A DNA stretch of 64,000 nucleotides from Pseudomonas mediterranea CFBP 5447 (GTDB lineage Bacteria; Pseudomonadota; Gammaproteobacteria; Pseudomonadales; Pseudomonadaceae), in the NCBI RefSeq assembly GCF_000774145.1, contig NZ_KN322985.1:209910-273909 (forward strand), read 5' to 3'. Below are positions 44,010 to 53,607 of the stretch, piece after piece. Positions within the stretch are counted from its first letter, which is position 1. Every line of letters begins with the position of its first letter. Below the pieces are notes generated by a model. It saw only the letters and a list, made by a program, of their open reading frames with translations. It made no database searches and was not told the origin of the DNA. Position numbers and translations under genes: made by a program.

Positions 44010-44836
44010 AACACGGGCCCTGCTGTTTGTTGCACGAGACGCTCGACGAAAAATTCCAGATGCCCGCGTGGGTTGGCCGGCAGCGGCCAGGTATCGACCT
44101 TCTGGGCGATTGCCTTGAACGCCAGCGCGCATTTGGAACGTGGAAAGGCTTCATAGACGGCACGTTGCTTCTGGACCGCCTTGCGTACGCTCTCGTCGTA
44201 CGGCACGGCACCGACGTATTGCAGGGCAACGTCCAGGAAGCGATCGGTGACCTTGGTCAACTTGGCGAACAGGTTGCGCCCTTCCTGCGGGCTCTGGGCC
44301 ATGTTGGCCAGGACGCGGAAGCGGTTCATGCCGTAGTCGCGGTTCAGGAGCTTGATCAGGGCGTAGGCGTCGGTGATGGAGGTAGGCTCGTCACAGACCA
44401 CCAGCAGCACTTCCTGGGCGGCGCGCACGAAGCTGACGACCGAATCACCGATGCCCGCCGCCGTGTCGATCACCAGCACATCGAGGTTGTCGCCGATGTC
44501 GCTGAATGCCTGGATCAGGCCGGCGTGCTGGGCCGGGGTCAGATGAACCATGCTCTGGGTGCCGGAGGCGGCCGGCACGATGCGAATCCCGCCCGGGCCC
44601 TGCAGCAGCACGTCACGCAATTCGCAGCGGCCTTCGATCACGTCCGCCAGCGTGCGTTTGGGTGTGAGCCCCAACAGCACGTCGACGTTCGCCAGGCCCA
44701 GGTCGGCGTCCAGCAGCATGACCCGTCGGCCAAGCTCTGCCAGAGCCAGGGACAAGTTCACTGACACGTTAGTCTTGCCGACGCCACCTTTGCCGCCGGT
44801 CACCGCGATCACCTGTACGGGATGCATGCTGCCCAT
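44006..44836 (-). CDS. fleN: Flagellar number regulator FleN (FlhG)
   Basis: The 276-residue MinD/ParA-type ATPase has deviant Walker A GGKGGVGKTN (14-23), LLDADLGLANVDVLLGL and VIDTAAGIGDSV. It restrains flagellar number, in Pseudomonas by antagonising FleQ. It lies between flhF and fliA, as in P. aeruginosa. A 116-base gap separates it from flhF. Confidence 0.95.
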   Translation of the reverse strand: MGSMHPVQVIAVTGGKGGVGKTNVSVNLSLALAELGRRVMLLDADLGLANVDVLLGLTPKRTLADVIEGRCELRDVLLQGPGGIRIVPAASGTQSMVHLTPAQHAGLIQAFSDIGDNLDVLVIDTAAGIGDSVVSFVRAAQEVLLVVCDEPTSITDAYALIKLLNRDYGMNRFRVLANMAQSPQEGRNLFAKLTKVTDRFLDVALQYVGAVPYDESVRKAVQKQRAVYEAFPRSKCALAFKAIAQKVDTWPLPANPRGHLEFFVERLVQQTAGPVL

Positions 44837-44952
44837 GTTCGTTCTTTACCTGTCTTACTTAGACGGAGGCCACATTACTGGCTGCGCGTTCACATACGGA
44901 ACATTGCCTGGCAGACCATCGATGTAGGTACAAAAAAATATTCATGATTACC

Positions 44953-46302
44953 TCAGCCAACCTGCTTGGTCGGGCTGTGGTAGATATCAGCGAACATGTC
45001 AGCCATGGCTTCTTCGCTGGGTTCGTCCTGCATTTGCACACTCACGGCACGGCTGACCAGTTGGTGGCGACGCGGCAGATGCAAATCATCCGGGATCCGC
45101 GGCCCATCGGTCAGGTACGCCACCGGCAGATCGTGACCGATCGCCAGGCTCAAGACCTCGCCCAGGCTTGCCGTTTCGTCCAGCTTGGTCAGGATGCAAC
45201 CGGCCAGTCCGCAGCGTTTGTAGCTGTGGTAGGCGGCGGTTAGAACCTGTTTCTGGCTGGTGGTTGCCAACACGAGATAATTTTTTGACTTGATGCCGCG
45301 TCCGGCCAGGCTTTCAAGCTGCATGCGCAGGGCTGGATCGCTGGCTTGCAGGCCGGCGGTATCGATCAGCACGACGCGCTTGCGCAACAGCGGCTCCAGC
45401 GCCTGGGCCAGGGATTGACCCGGATCCACATGGGTCACCGACACATTGAGAATCCGGCCCAGGGTCTTGAGTTGCTCCTGGGCGCCGATACGGAAGCTGT
45501 CCATGCTGACCAGGGCAATGCTCTGGGCACCGTACTTGAGTACATAACGGGCGGCGAGCTTGGCCAGGGTAGTGGTCTTGCCCATGCCGGCCGGGCCGAC
45601 CATGGCAATCACCCCACCCTCTTCCAGCGGCTCGACTTCCGGCGTGGCGATCATCCGCGCCAGATGCGCCAGCAGCATGCGCCAGGCCTGGCGAGGCTCG
45701 TGGATATCGTTGATCAGCGCCAGCAGGTCGCGGGCCAGCGGGCCGGACAGGCCGATGCGTTGCAGGCGGCGCCACAGGTTGGCCTGGGCCGGACGGCTGC
45801 CTTGCAGTTGGTTCCAGGCCAGGGAGCCGAGCTGGACTTCCATCAGTTCGCGCAGGCTGTTGAGTTCGGAACGCATCGAGTCCAGGGCACGCGGATCGAT
45901 ACCAGGAGCCGGTGCGGCAGGCGCCGGTGCCGGACGACGCGGCTCGGCCGGGGTCGGCTCGATCAGCGGTTCGGCAGCGGTCAGCGGCAGGCCGGCGGTC
46001 AACGGCTGACCGGCAAACAATTGACGATTGGTACCCGGGGCGGCCTCGCCTTCGCTGCTGCGCAGGCTCAATTCGGCCTGGGCGCTGGCGATGCGCGACT
46101 GGGTCTTGCGTAGCTCGTCCTCAAGCTCCATGTTCGGAACCCGCGGGGCCAGCGCAGACAGCTTGTAGTCCAGAGCCGCCGTCAGCTCGACACCACCGGC
46201 GATCCGGCGGTTGCCGATGATGGCTGCTTCGGCGCCCAGCTCGTCACGGACCAGTTTCATGGCCTGACGCATATCGGCGGCGAAAAAACGCTTCACTTGC
46301 AT
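44953..46302 (-). CDS. flhF: Flagellar placement GTPase FlhF
   Basis: The 449-residue SRP-type GTPase begins MQVKRFFAADMRQAMKLVRD, followed by a Pro/Ala-rich spacer (about 105-150) and the NG domain with G1 GPAGMGKTTTLAKLA, VSMDSFRIGAQEQL and TKLDETASLGEVL. It sets the polar site of the flagellum. It begins 11 bases after flhA. Confidence 0.95.
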   Translation of the reverse strand: MQVKRFFAADMRQAMKLVRDELGAEAAIIGNRRIAGGVELTAALDYKLSALAPRVPNMELEDELRKTQSRIASAQAELSLRSSEGEAAPGTNRQLFAGQPLTAGLPLTAAEPLIEPTPAEPRRPAPAPAAPAPGIDPRALDSMRSELNSLRELMEVQLGSLAWNQLQGSRPAQANLWRRLQRIGLSGPLARDLLALINDIHEPRQAWRMLLAHLARMIATPEVEPLEEGGVIAMVGPAGMGKTTTLAKLAARYVLKYGAQSIALVSMDSFRIGAQEQLKTLGRILNVSVTHVDPGQSLAQALEPLLRKRVVLIDTAGLQASDPALRMQLESLAGRGIKSKNYLVLATTSQKQVLTAAYHSYKRCGLAGCILTKLDETASLGEVLSLAIGHDLPVAYLTDGPRIPDDLHLPRRHQLVSRAVSVQMQDEPSEEAMADMFADIYHSPTKQVG

Positions 46303-46313
46303 AACCCACTACC

Positions 46314-48443
46314 TCAGCCGTTGGGCCCTACTGTCGCAACAATGGTCACTTGCTTGTTGTCCGGTATTTCCTGGTACGCCAGCACATGCAGCCCCGGGAC
46401 CGCGAGGCGACCGAATCGCGAGAGCATCGCACGAATCGGACCCGCCACCAGCAGGATCACCGGTTGGCCTTGCATCTCTTGCCGCTGGGCTGCCTCGATC
46501 AACGAACGTTGCAGCTTCTCGGCCATGCTTGGCTCCAGCAGAACGCCCTCTTCCGAGCCTTGTCCTGCCTTCTGGAGACTATTGAGCAATATCTGTTCCA
46601 ACCTTGGCTCCAGGGTGATCACAGGCAGCTCCGACTCAGTACCTACAATGCTTTGGACGATTGCACGGGATACGCCGACCCGAACCGCGGCCACCATGGC
46701 GGCGGTATCTTGACTCTTGGAAGCGTTGTTGGCGATGGCTTCGGCAATACTGCGGATGTCGCGTACCGGCACCTGTTCGGCCAGCAGCGCTTGCAAGATC
46801 TTGAGCAGCTGCGACAACGAAACCACGCCCGGCACCAGCTCTTCGGCGAGTTTCGGCGAGCCCTTGGCCAGCACCTGCAGCAATTGCTGGACTTCTTCGT
46901 GGCCGATCAGTTCGCTGGAGTGCTTGTACAAAATCTGGTTCAAATGTGTCGCGACTACCGTACTGGCGTCCACCACGGTGTAACCGAGGGACTGGGCCTG
47001 GGCCCGCTGACTGATTTCAATCCACACCGCCTCCAGGCCAAAAGCCGGGTCCTTGGCGGTAATGCCGTTGAGCGAACCATAGACCTGACCTGGGTTGATC
47101 GCCAGTTCGCGGTCCGGGTAGATCTCGGCTTCGGCCAGGATCACCCCCATCAGCGTCAGGCGATAGGCGCTGGGTGCCAGGTCGAGGTTGTCGCGGATAT
47201 GCACGGTGGGCATCAGGAAGCCCAGGTCCTGGGACAACTTCTTGCGCACGCCCTTGATCCGTGCCAGCAGTTGGCCGCCCTGGTTGCGATCCACCAAGGG
47301 GATCAGGCGATAGCCGACTTCCAGGCCGATCATGTCGATAGGGGTCACGTCGTCCCAGCCCAGTTCCTTGGTCTCCAGGGCACGGGCCGGCGATGGCAGC
47401 AATTCCTGCTGGCGCTTGACCTCTTGCAACGCCTGGACTTTCTGCGCGTTCTGCTTCTTCCAGAACAGATAGGCACCGCCGGCCGCCAGAGCTGCCATGC
47501 TCAGGAAGGAAATGTGCGGCATGCCCGGAACCAGGCCCATCACGGCCATCAGGCCAGCGGACACGGCCAGCGCCTTGGGCGATGCGAACATTTGCCGGCT
47601 GATCTGCTTGCCCATGTCTTCGGACCCCGAAGCACGGGTCACCATGATCGCCGCCGCTGTGGATAACAACAGTGATGGCAATTGCGCCACCAAACCGTCA
47701 CCGATGGTCAGCAGGGCGTAAACCTTGCCGGCGTCACCGAAACTCATCTGATGCTGGAAAATACCGACGGCCATGCCGCCGATCAGGTTGATGAACAGGA
47801 TCAACAGGCCGGCGATGGCGTCGCCGCGCACGAACTTGCTCGCACCGTCCATGGAGCCGTAGAACTCGGCCTCCTGGGCCACTTCCAGACGCCGCAGCTT
47901 GGCCTGGCTCTGATCGATCAGGCCGGCGTTGAGATCGGCGTCGATCGCCATTTGCTTGCCGGGCATCGCGTCGAGGGTGAAACGCGCGCTCACTTCGGAA
48001 ATACGCCCGGCACCCTTGGTGACCACCACGAAGTTGATGATCATCAAGATGGCGAAGACCACGATACCGACCACGTAGTTACCGCCGATCACCACCTCAC
48101 CGAAGGCCTGGATCACCTTACCGGCGGCGGCATGACCTTCCTGACCATGCAGCATGACCACCCGGGTGGAGGCCACGTTCAGCGCCAGGCGCAGCAACGT
48201 GGCCACCAGCAGGATGGTCGGGAACACAGCGAAATCCAGCGGCCGCAGGGCGTACACGCACACCAGCAGCACCACGATCGACAAGGCGATGTTGAACGTG
48301 AAGAACACGTCCAGCAGGAACGGCGGAACCGGCAGCATCATCATGGCGAGCATGACCATCAGCAACAGCGGGACGCCCAGATTGCCCCGGCTGAGGTCTA
48401 CGACGTTGCTGCGCGCAGTGCTGAGTAACTGAGAGCGATCCAC
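46314..48443 (-). CDS. flhA: Flagellar export gate protein FlhA
   Basis: The 709-residue export-gate protein has about eight membrane helices in its first 330 residues, the FHIPEP-type loop GRISEVSARFTLDAMPGKQM, and a large cytoplasmic domain docking late chaperone-substrate complexes. The start is GTG at 48443 (VDRSQLLSTARSN), with GGGGAA just upstream; an ATG at 48545 would add an unlike, cysteine-containing extension and lies above the sigma-54 site. Transcription likely starts at the RpoN promoter at 48506-48520. Confidence 0.94.
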   Translation of the reverse strand: MDRSQLLSTARSNVVDLSRGNLGVPLLLMVMLAMMMLPVPPFLLDVFFTFNIALSIVVLLVCVYALRPLDFAVFPTILLVATLLRLALNVASTRVVMLHGQEGHAAAGKVIQAFGEVVIGGNYVVGIVVFAILMIINFVVVTKGAGRISEVSARFTLDAMPGKQMAIDADLNAGLIDQSQAKLRRLEVAQEAEFYGSMDGASKFVRGDAIAGLLILFINLIGGMAVGIFQHQMSFGDAGKVYALLTIGDGLVAQLPSLLLSTAAAIMVTRASGSEDMGKQISRQMFASPKALAVSAGLMAVMGLVPGMPHISFLSMAALAAGGAYLFWKKQNAQKVQALQEVKRQQELLPSPARALETKELGWDDVTPIDMIGLEVGYRLIPLVDRNQGGQLLARIKGVRKKLSQDLGFLMPTVHIRDNLDLAPSAYRLTLMGVILAEAEIYPDRELAINPGQVYGSLNGITAKDPAFGLEAVWIEISQRAQAQSLGYTVVDASTVVATHLNQILYKHSSELIGHEEVQQLLQVLAKGSPKLAEELVPGVVSLSQLLKILQALLAEQVPVRDIRSIAEAIANNASKSQDTAAMVAAVRVGVSRAIVQSIVGTESELPVITLEPRLEQILLNSLQKAGQGSEEGVLLEPSMAEKLQRSLIEAAQRQEMQGQPVILLVAGPIRAMLSRFGRLAVPGLHVLAYQEIPDNKQVTIVATVGPNG

Positions 48444-48505
48444 CAAAATTCCCCGTTCCTGTGAAGCAAACTTTTGACGCCCGCAACGGGCGCAGACGGG
48501 GTATT

Positions 48506-48520
48506 GCAAGAAGCCTTCCA
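48506..48520 (-). promoter_or_regulatory. Sigma-54 (RpoN) promoter of flhA
   Basis: On the minus strand, TGGAAGGCTTCTTGC has the -24 GG and -12 GC elements with exact sigma-54 spacing (TGG-N9-TGC). It lies 63 bases upstream of the flhA GTG. FleQ/RpoN control of flhA is known in P. aeruginosa. Confidence 0.75.
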
Positions 48521-48568
48521 ACTTTTGCCAGACCTTGGAATACAAGCCTCCAAGCCGGAATACGCCCC

Positions 48569-48659
48569 CTGTGGGAGCGGGCCTGCTCGCGATGGCGGTG
48601 GGTCAGCAACGAATGTATTGGCTCGGAGACCGTAATCGCGAGCAGGCTCGCTCCCACAG
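48569..48659. repeat. REP-type inverted pair (TGTGGGAGCGGGC family)
   Basis: Forward copy at about 48570-48594 and reverse copy at about 48633-48658, in the flhB-flhA gap, just upstream of the flhA sigma-54 promoter. Confidence 0.85.
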
Positions 48660-48689
48660 GGTTTGTCCCAGCAGGACCTGGCGCACGCC

Positions 48690-49829
48690 TTATTCTGGAT
48701 CCCGACGCAAATCCGGCGGGATCGGCAGGTCCTTGAGTGGATCGGGGCGCTTGCCCTTGCCGGCGCGGTGCTGGCGGATCTGGTAGACGTAGGCCAGTAC
48801 CTGGGCCACCGCCAGGTACAACCCGCCAGGAATCTCCTGGTCGAGTTCGGTGGAGTAATAGATCGACCGCGCCAGGGCCGGCGACTCCAGCAGCATCACT
48901 TCATTGGCCACGGCAATCTCACGGATCTTCAGCGCCAGGAAATCGCTGCCCTTGGCCAGCAACACCGGAGCGTTGCCTTTGTCCGGGTCGTACTTGAGCG
49001 CCACGGCGTAGTGGGTCGGGTTGGTGATGACTACGTCGGCCGTCGGGATCGCCGCCATCATCCGCCGCTGGGACACCTCATGTTGCAACTGGCGAATCCG
49101 CTGCTTGACCTCCGGCTTGCCCTCCGAATCTTTGTACTCGTCGCGAACCTCCTGCTTGGTCATCATCAGCTTCTGCTTGCTCTGATACAGCTGGATCGGC
49201 ACGTCGATCGCGGCGATCAGGATCAGGCCGCAGGCCATCCACAAGGCGCTCCAGCCCACCAGCTGCACGCTATGGATAATGGCCTGCTCCAGCGGCTCAT
49301 GGGCAATGCGCACCACGTCGTCGATGTCCGACTGCAACACCGTCAAAGCCACGGACAAGACCAGCAGAAATTTCCCAAAGGCCTTGAGCAGTTCCATCAG
49401 GGCCGAGGTGGAAAACATGCGTTTCAGGCCTGCCAACGGATTCATCCGACTGAACTTGGGGGCCAGGCTACCGGCTGCGAACAGCCATCCCCCCAGGGAA
49501 ATCGGGCCGATGAAAGCAGCCAGGAGCAAGAAGATCAGAATCGGCTGCACCGCCACAATCGCAATCTTGCCCGAGTGCAACAGGTGCTGCGCCATAGTCC
49601 CCGGGCTGAGCAGCACCTCACGAGGCAGGGAGAAATTCAAGCGCATGATTTCCAGCAGATCCAGGGCCAACCCACCCCCATAGATCAGCAGCCCGCCAGT
49701 ACCGGCCAGCATTACCACAAGGGTATTGAGCTCCTTGGAGCGCGCGATCTCACCCTTCTCCCGGGACTCGCGCTTACGCTTCTCCGTGGGGTCTTCTGTC
49801 TTGTCCTGGCCACTCTCGCTCTCAGCCAT
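48690..49829 (-). CDS. flhB: Flagellar export switch protein FlhB
   Basis: The 379-residue protein has four membrane helices and a cytoplasmic domain with the self-cleavage motif NPTH at 270-273, in the context DVVITNPTHYAVALKY. The charged N-terminus (SGQDKTEDPTEKRKRESREK) is typical. It is the substrate-specificity switch that FliK acts on. A small paralogue of its C-terminal half lies at 30728-31057. Begins three bases after fliR. Confidence 0.96.
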   Translation of the reverse strand: MAESESGQDKTEDPTEKRKRESREKGEIARSKELNTLVVMLAGTGGLLIYGGGLALDLLEIMRLNFSLPREVLLSPGTMAQHLLHSGKIAIVAVQPILIFLLLAAFIGPISLGGWLFAAGSLAPKFSRMNPLAGLKRMFSTSALMELLKAFGKFLLVLSVALTVLQSDIDDVVRIAHEPLEQAIIHSVQLVGWSALWMACGLILIAAIDVPIQLYQSKQKLMMTKQEVRDEYKDSEGKPEVKQRIRQLQHEVSQRRMMAAIPTADVVITNPTHYAVALKYDPDKGNAPVLLAKGSDFLALKIREIAVANEVMLLESPALARSIYYSTELDQEIPGGLYLAVAQVLAYVYQIRQHRAGKGKRPDPLKDLPIPPDLRRDPE

Positions 49830-49832
49830 GAT

Positions 49833-50615
49833 TCAGCGCGCCTGTGCCATGTCACGGAGCAGCTGCAAAGCCTGGGTGGCCAGCGGCTGATACTGATTGA
49901 GAATATCCCCCAGGCTGACCCAGAAGATCACCATGCCCAGCACCAGGGTCAGCGGAAAGCCGATGGAAAAAATGTTCAGTTGCGGCGCTGCCCGGGTCAT
50001 CACCCCAAATGCAATGTTGACCACCAGCAGGGCCGTGATCGCAGGCAGCACCAATACCATCGCTGCCCCCAGGACCCAGCCGAGCTTGCCGGCAACCTCC
50101 CAGAAATGATTGACCAGCAGCGCACTGCCTACCGGCATCGTGGTGAAGCTCTCGGTCAACACCTCGAAGACCACCAGGTGTCCGTTCATGGCGAGGAACA
50201 GCAGCGTCACCAGCATCGTCAGGAACTGACCGATCACCGCCGTATTCACGCCGTTCGTAGGGTCGATCATGGACGCGAACGCCATGCCCATCTGGATCGA
50301 AATGATTTGCCCGGCCACCACGAACGCCTGGAAAAACAGCTGCAGCGAAAATCCCATCAAGGACCCGATAAGAATCTGTTCGGCCACCAGCATCAGCGCA
50401 CTGAGGTCCAGCGCATGAACCTCTGGCATCGGCGGCAACCCAGGCACGATCACCACCGTGATTGCCAGGGCGAAATACAGGCGCACGCGCCTCGGCAGCA
50501 GAGTCGTACCGAAGACCGGCATGCTCATCAACACGGCAGTGACGCGAAACAGCGGCAAGACGAAAGCCGCCACCCAGGAGCCGATCTGGGTATCCGTCAG
50601 CGCGAGCATCGACAT
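49833..50615 (-). CDS. fliR: Flagellar export apparatus protein FliR
   Basis: The 260-residue inner-membrane protein has about six hydrophobic segments and family stretches VAGQIISIQMGMAFASMIDP and MGFSLQLFFQAFVVA. It forms the export gate with FliP and FliQ. ATG at 50615, four bases after the fliQ stop. Confidence 0.95.
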   Translation of the reverse strand: MSMLALTDTQIGSWVAAFVLPLFRVTAVLMSMPVFGTTLLPRRVRLYFALAITVVIVPGLPPMPEVHALDLSALMLVAEQILIGSLMGFSLQLFFQAFVVAGQIISIQMGMAFASMIDPTNGVNTAVIGQFLTMLVTLLFLAMNGHLVVFEVLTESFTTMPVGSALLVNHFWEVAGKLGWVLGAAMVLVLPAITALLVVNIAFGVMTRAAPQLNIFSIGFPLTLVLGMVIFWVSLGDILNQYQPLATQALQLLRDMAQAR

Positions 50616-50619
50616 CCGG

Positions 50620-50889
50620 TCAGCCGATCAACTGCGGAATACTGCCATACAGCCGCAGGATGTATTCCATGAAGGTTTGCACCATCCAGGGCCCGGCAAC
50701 GATCAGCGTCACCAGCATGACCAGCAGGCGCGGCAGGAAGCTCAGGGTCTGTTCGTTGATCTGGGTCGCAGCCTGGAACATCGCCACAACCAGGCCCACC
50801 AACAGACTGGGGATCACCAGGATGGCGACCATCACGGTCGTCAGCCAGAGCGCTTCGCGGAACAGGTCTACCGCTACTTCAGGTGTCAT
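50620..50889 (-). CDS. fliQ: Flagellar export apparatus protein FliQ
   Basis: The 89-residue protein has two membrane helices around the loop FQAATQINEQTLSFLPR, the FliQ/SpaQ signature. It is an export-gate subunit and follows fliP by 21 bases. Confidence 0.95.
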   Translation of the reverse strand: MTPEVAVDLFREALWLTTVMVAILVIPSLLVGLVVAMFQAATQINEQTLSFLPRLLVMLVTLIVAGPWMVQTFMEYILRLYGSIPQLIG

Positions 50890-50910
50890 ATCGCCCTACC
50901 TGCAAATAAT

Positions 50911-51660
50911 CTAAACACCGCCGAAACTGCCCGCCAGGGTACCGATGATCAACGCCCAGCCATCCACCAGCACGAACAGCATGATCTTGAACGGCAGGGA
51001 AATGATCAGCGGCGACAACATCATCATCCCCATCGCCATCAATATACTGGCGACCACCAGGTCGATAATCAGAAACGGAATGAAGATCATGAAGCCGATC
51101 TGGAACGCGGTTTTCAGTTCAGAAGTCACGAATGCCGGTACCAGGATGGTCAGCGGTGCCTGGTCGGCGCTGGGGATGTCGGTGCGCTTGGACAGGCGCA
51201 TGAACAACTCCAGGTCGCTGCTGCGGGTCTGGGCCAGCATGAAATCCTTGACCGGCACTTCGGCCTTGGCCACGGCATCCTGGGCGGTGATCTTTTCCGC
51301 CAGGTAAGGTTGCAGCGCATCCTGGTTCACCCGGTCGAACACCGGCGCCATGATGAACATGGTCAGGAACAGCGCCATGCCGGTGAGGATCTGGTTCGAC
51401 GGCGTCTGCTGCAAACCCAGGGCCTGGCGCAGGATCGAAAAGACGATGATGATCCGGGTGAAACTGGTCATCAGCATGACGAACGCCGGGATGAAACTCA
51501 GCGCAGTCATGATCAACAGGATCTGCAGGCTGACCGAGTATTCCTGGGCCCCTTGGGCGTTGGTACCGAGGGTGATCGCCGGGATCGACAACGGATCGGC
51601 GGCGAACGCCAACGGTGCGGCCAGCATCAGGGCCAACGCCAACAGAATGCGCAACGGCAT
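50911..51660 (-). CDS. fliP: Flagellar export apparatus protein FliP
   Basis: The 249-residue protein has a cleavable signal peptide ([20 protein letters not shown]), then four membrane helices. The FliP motif [20 protein letters not shown] and the C-terminal signature [20 protein letters not shown] are intact. Its ATG overlaps the fliO TAA by one base. Confidence 0.95.
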   Translation of the reverse strand: MPLRILLALALMLAAPLAFAADPLSIPAITLGTNAQGAQEYSVSLQILLIMTALSFIPAFVMLMTSFTRIIIVFSILRQALGLQQTPSNQILTGMALFLTMFIMAPVFDRVNQDALQPYLAEKITAQDAVAKAEVPVKDFMLAQTRSSDLELFMRLSKRTDIPSADQAPLTILVPAFVTSELKTAFQIGFMIFIPFLIIDLVVASILMAMGMMMLSPLIISLPFKIMLFVLVDGWALIIGTLAGSFGGV

Positions 51661-52097
51661 TACTTCTTATCCTTCTGGTCTTTACCCAGCAGTTCCATGA
51701 GGCGCTGGGCAAACTCGGGAGTAGCCTGGTCGGTGGTGGGCACCTGCACCGGCTCCTTGAGGACATGCAACGCAGTGATGGTGCCTGGACTCAGGCCCAG
51801 CAGGATCTGCTCGTTGCCGACCTGCACCAGCACCAACCGATCCCGCGGACCGAGCGCGCGGGAGCCGACGATGTCGATGACCTGGCCCTTGCCGGTGGGG
51901 CCCGCCTGCTGCACGCGTCGCAGCAGCCAGGCCAGCAGGAAGATCACCCCTAGCACCAGCAGCAGGCCGAGCACCAGCTGCACCAATTGTCCGGCCATGC
52001 CACTGCCGGCTGTCGACGCCGCGGCCACGGTGTTCGCGGGCTCGGCCGCCATGACGCTGAATGGCAGCATCAGGGCGGTAGCGAAAAGGCCTTTCAC
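51660..52097 (-). CDS. fliO: Flagellar biosynthesis protein FliO
   Basis: The 145-residue protein has a signal peptide ([20 protein letters not shown]), a membrane helix near 35-60 ([19 protein letters not shown]) and a cytoplasmic domain with [19 protein letters not shown]. It assists FliP assembly. The start is GTG at 52097, directly after the fliN TAA. Confidence 0.93.
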   Translation of the reverse strand: MKGLFATALMLPFSVMAAEPANTVAAASTAGSGMAGQLVQLVLGLLLVLGVIFLLAWLLRRVQQAGPTGKGQVIDIVGSRALGPRDRLVLVQVGNEQILLGLSPGTITALHVLKEPVQVPTTDQATPEFAQRLMELLGKDQKDKK

Positions 52098-52556
52098 TTA
52101 GCGCAGCTTCTTGATGCGTTCGCTCGGGCTGATCACGTCCGTCAGGCGAATGCCGAACTTCTCGTTGACCACCACCACTTCGCCGTGGGCGATCAGGGTG
52201 CCGTTGACCAGCACGTCCAGCGGCTCACCTGCCAGGCGATCCAGCTCGATCACCGAGCCCTGGTTGAGTTGCAGCAGGTTGCGGATGTTGATGTCGGTGC
52301 TCCCCACTTCCATGGAGATCGATACTGGAATATCGAGAATCACGTCCAGATTCGGCCCGTCCAGCGTCACCTGCTCGTTGCTTTTCGGCACGCTGCCAAA
52401 CTCTTCCATCTGCAAGCGATTGGACGCATGGGCACCGGTGTCCGCGGCCAGCAAGGCGTCGATGTCGGCTTGTCCGGTTTCACCGGCTTCTTCCAGGGCT
52501 GCTGCCCACTCATCAGCCAGCGACTGGTCGTCCTGGTTGTTCATATCATTAGCCAT
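52098..52556 (-). CDS. fliN: Flagellar motor switch protein FliN
   Basis: The 152-residue protein has an acidic N-terminal half (MANDMNNQDDQSLADEWAAA) and a C-terminal SpoA domain with ISMEVGSTDINIRNLLQLNQ and LIAHGEVVVVNEKFGIRLTD. It forms the C-ring base with FliM and binds FliH and CheY. The second ATG (52556) is chosen because GAGG is better spaced from it than from the ATG at 52559. Confidence 0.95.
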   Translation of the reverse strand: MANDMNNQDDQSLADEWAAALEEAGETGQADIDALLAADTGAHASNRLQMEEFGSVPKSNEQVTLDGPNLDVILDIPVSISMEVGSTDINIRNLLQLNQGSVIELDRLAGEPLDVLVNGTLIAHGEVVVVNEKFGIRLTDVISPSERIKKLR

Positions 52557-52629
52557 CATTTGTCCTCGGCGGGCAAAAATCAGTTAAAAACGTAAAAATT
52601 CAGCTACAAAACTCAAGGTTCGACATTGC

Positions 52630-53598
52630 TCAGCGGCGTTCGATCGGCTCGATCACCTGCAATGCCAGGTTGCCTTTATGAGAGCCCATCTTGACCTTGA
52701 AGGCCGGTACGCCATTGGCACGCATGATCATGTCTTCCGGCATTTCGACAGGAATGATGTCCCCCGGCTGCATGTGCAGGATGTCCCGCAGGCGCAACTG
52801 ACGCCGGGCAACCGTCGCCCCGATCGGCACGTCGACATCCAGTACGTCCTGGCGCAACGCATTGATCCAGCGCTCGTCCTGATCGTCGAGGTCGGACTGG
52901 AAACCGGCGTCGAGCATTTCGCGCACCGGCTCGATCATCGAGTACGGCATGGTCACGTGCAGGTCCCCGCCACCACCATCGAGTTCGATGTGGAAGGTCG
53001 ATACCACGATGGCTTCGCTCGGCCCGACGATGTTGGCCATGGCCGGGTTCACTTCCGAGTTGATGTACTCGAAGTTCACTTCCATGATCGCCTGCCAGGC
53101 CTCCTTCAGGTCGACGAAGGCCTGTTCCAGCACCATGCGCACGACCCGCAGCTCGGTCGGGGTGAATTCACGACCCTCGATCTTGGCGTGACGACCATCA
53201 CCGCCGAAGAAGTTGTCCACCAGCTTGAATACCAGCTTGGCGTCGAGGATGAACAGCGCGGTGCCGCGCAACGGCTTGATCTTCACCAGATTGAGGCTGG
53301 TGGGCACATACAGCGAGTGCACATATTCCCCGAACTTCATCACCTGCACGCCACCGACCGCTACGTCGGCGGAGCGACGCAGCATGTTGAACATGCTGAT
53401 GCGGGTGTAGCGGGCGAAACGTTCGTTGATCATCTCCAGGGTCGGCATGCGTCCGCGAACGATGCGATCCTGGCTGGTCAGGTCGTAGCTTTTGACGCTG
53501 CCCGGTTCAGCAGCGTTTTCGGTCTGCACCAAGCCGTCATCGACACCATGCAACAACGCGTCGATTTCGTCCTGGGACAACAGGTCCTGCACGGCCAT
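52630..53598 (-). CDS. fliM: Flagellar motor switch protein FliM
   Basis: The 322-residue protein starts with the CheY-binding peptide DLLSQDEIDALLHGVDDG, then the FliG-interacting middle domain, then a SpoA domain beginning LRLRDILHMQPGDIIPVEMP. It receives CheY-P and sets rotation direction. A 73-base gap, with no obvious promoter, separates it from fliN. Confidence 0.96.
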   Translation of the reverse strand: MAVQDLLSQDEIDALLHGVDDGLVQTENAAEPGSVKSYDLTSQDRIVRGRMPTLEMINERFARYTRISMFNMLRRSADVAVGGVQVMKFGEYVHSLYVPTSLNLVKIKPLRGTALFILDAKLVFKLVDNFFGGDGRHAKIEGREFTPTELRVVRMVLEQAFVDLKEAWQAIMEVNFEYINSEVNPAMANIVGPSEAIVVSTFHIELDGGGGDLHVTMPYSMIEPVREMLDAGFQSDLDDQDERWINALRQDVLDVDVPIGATVARRQLRLRDILHMQPGDIIPVEMPEDMIMRANGVPAFKVKMGSHKGNLALQVIEPIERR

Positions 53599-53607
53599 GG
53601 CGGGTTC

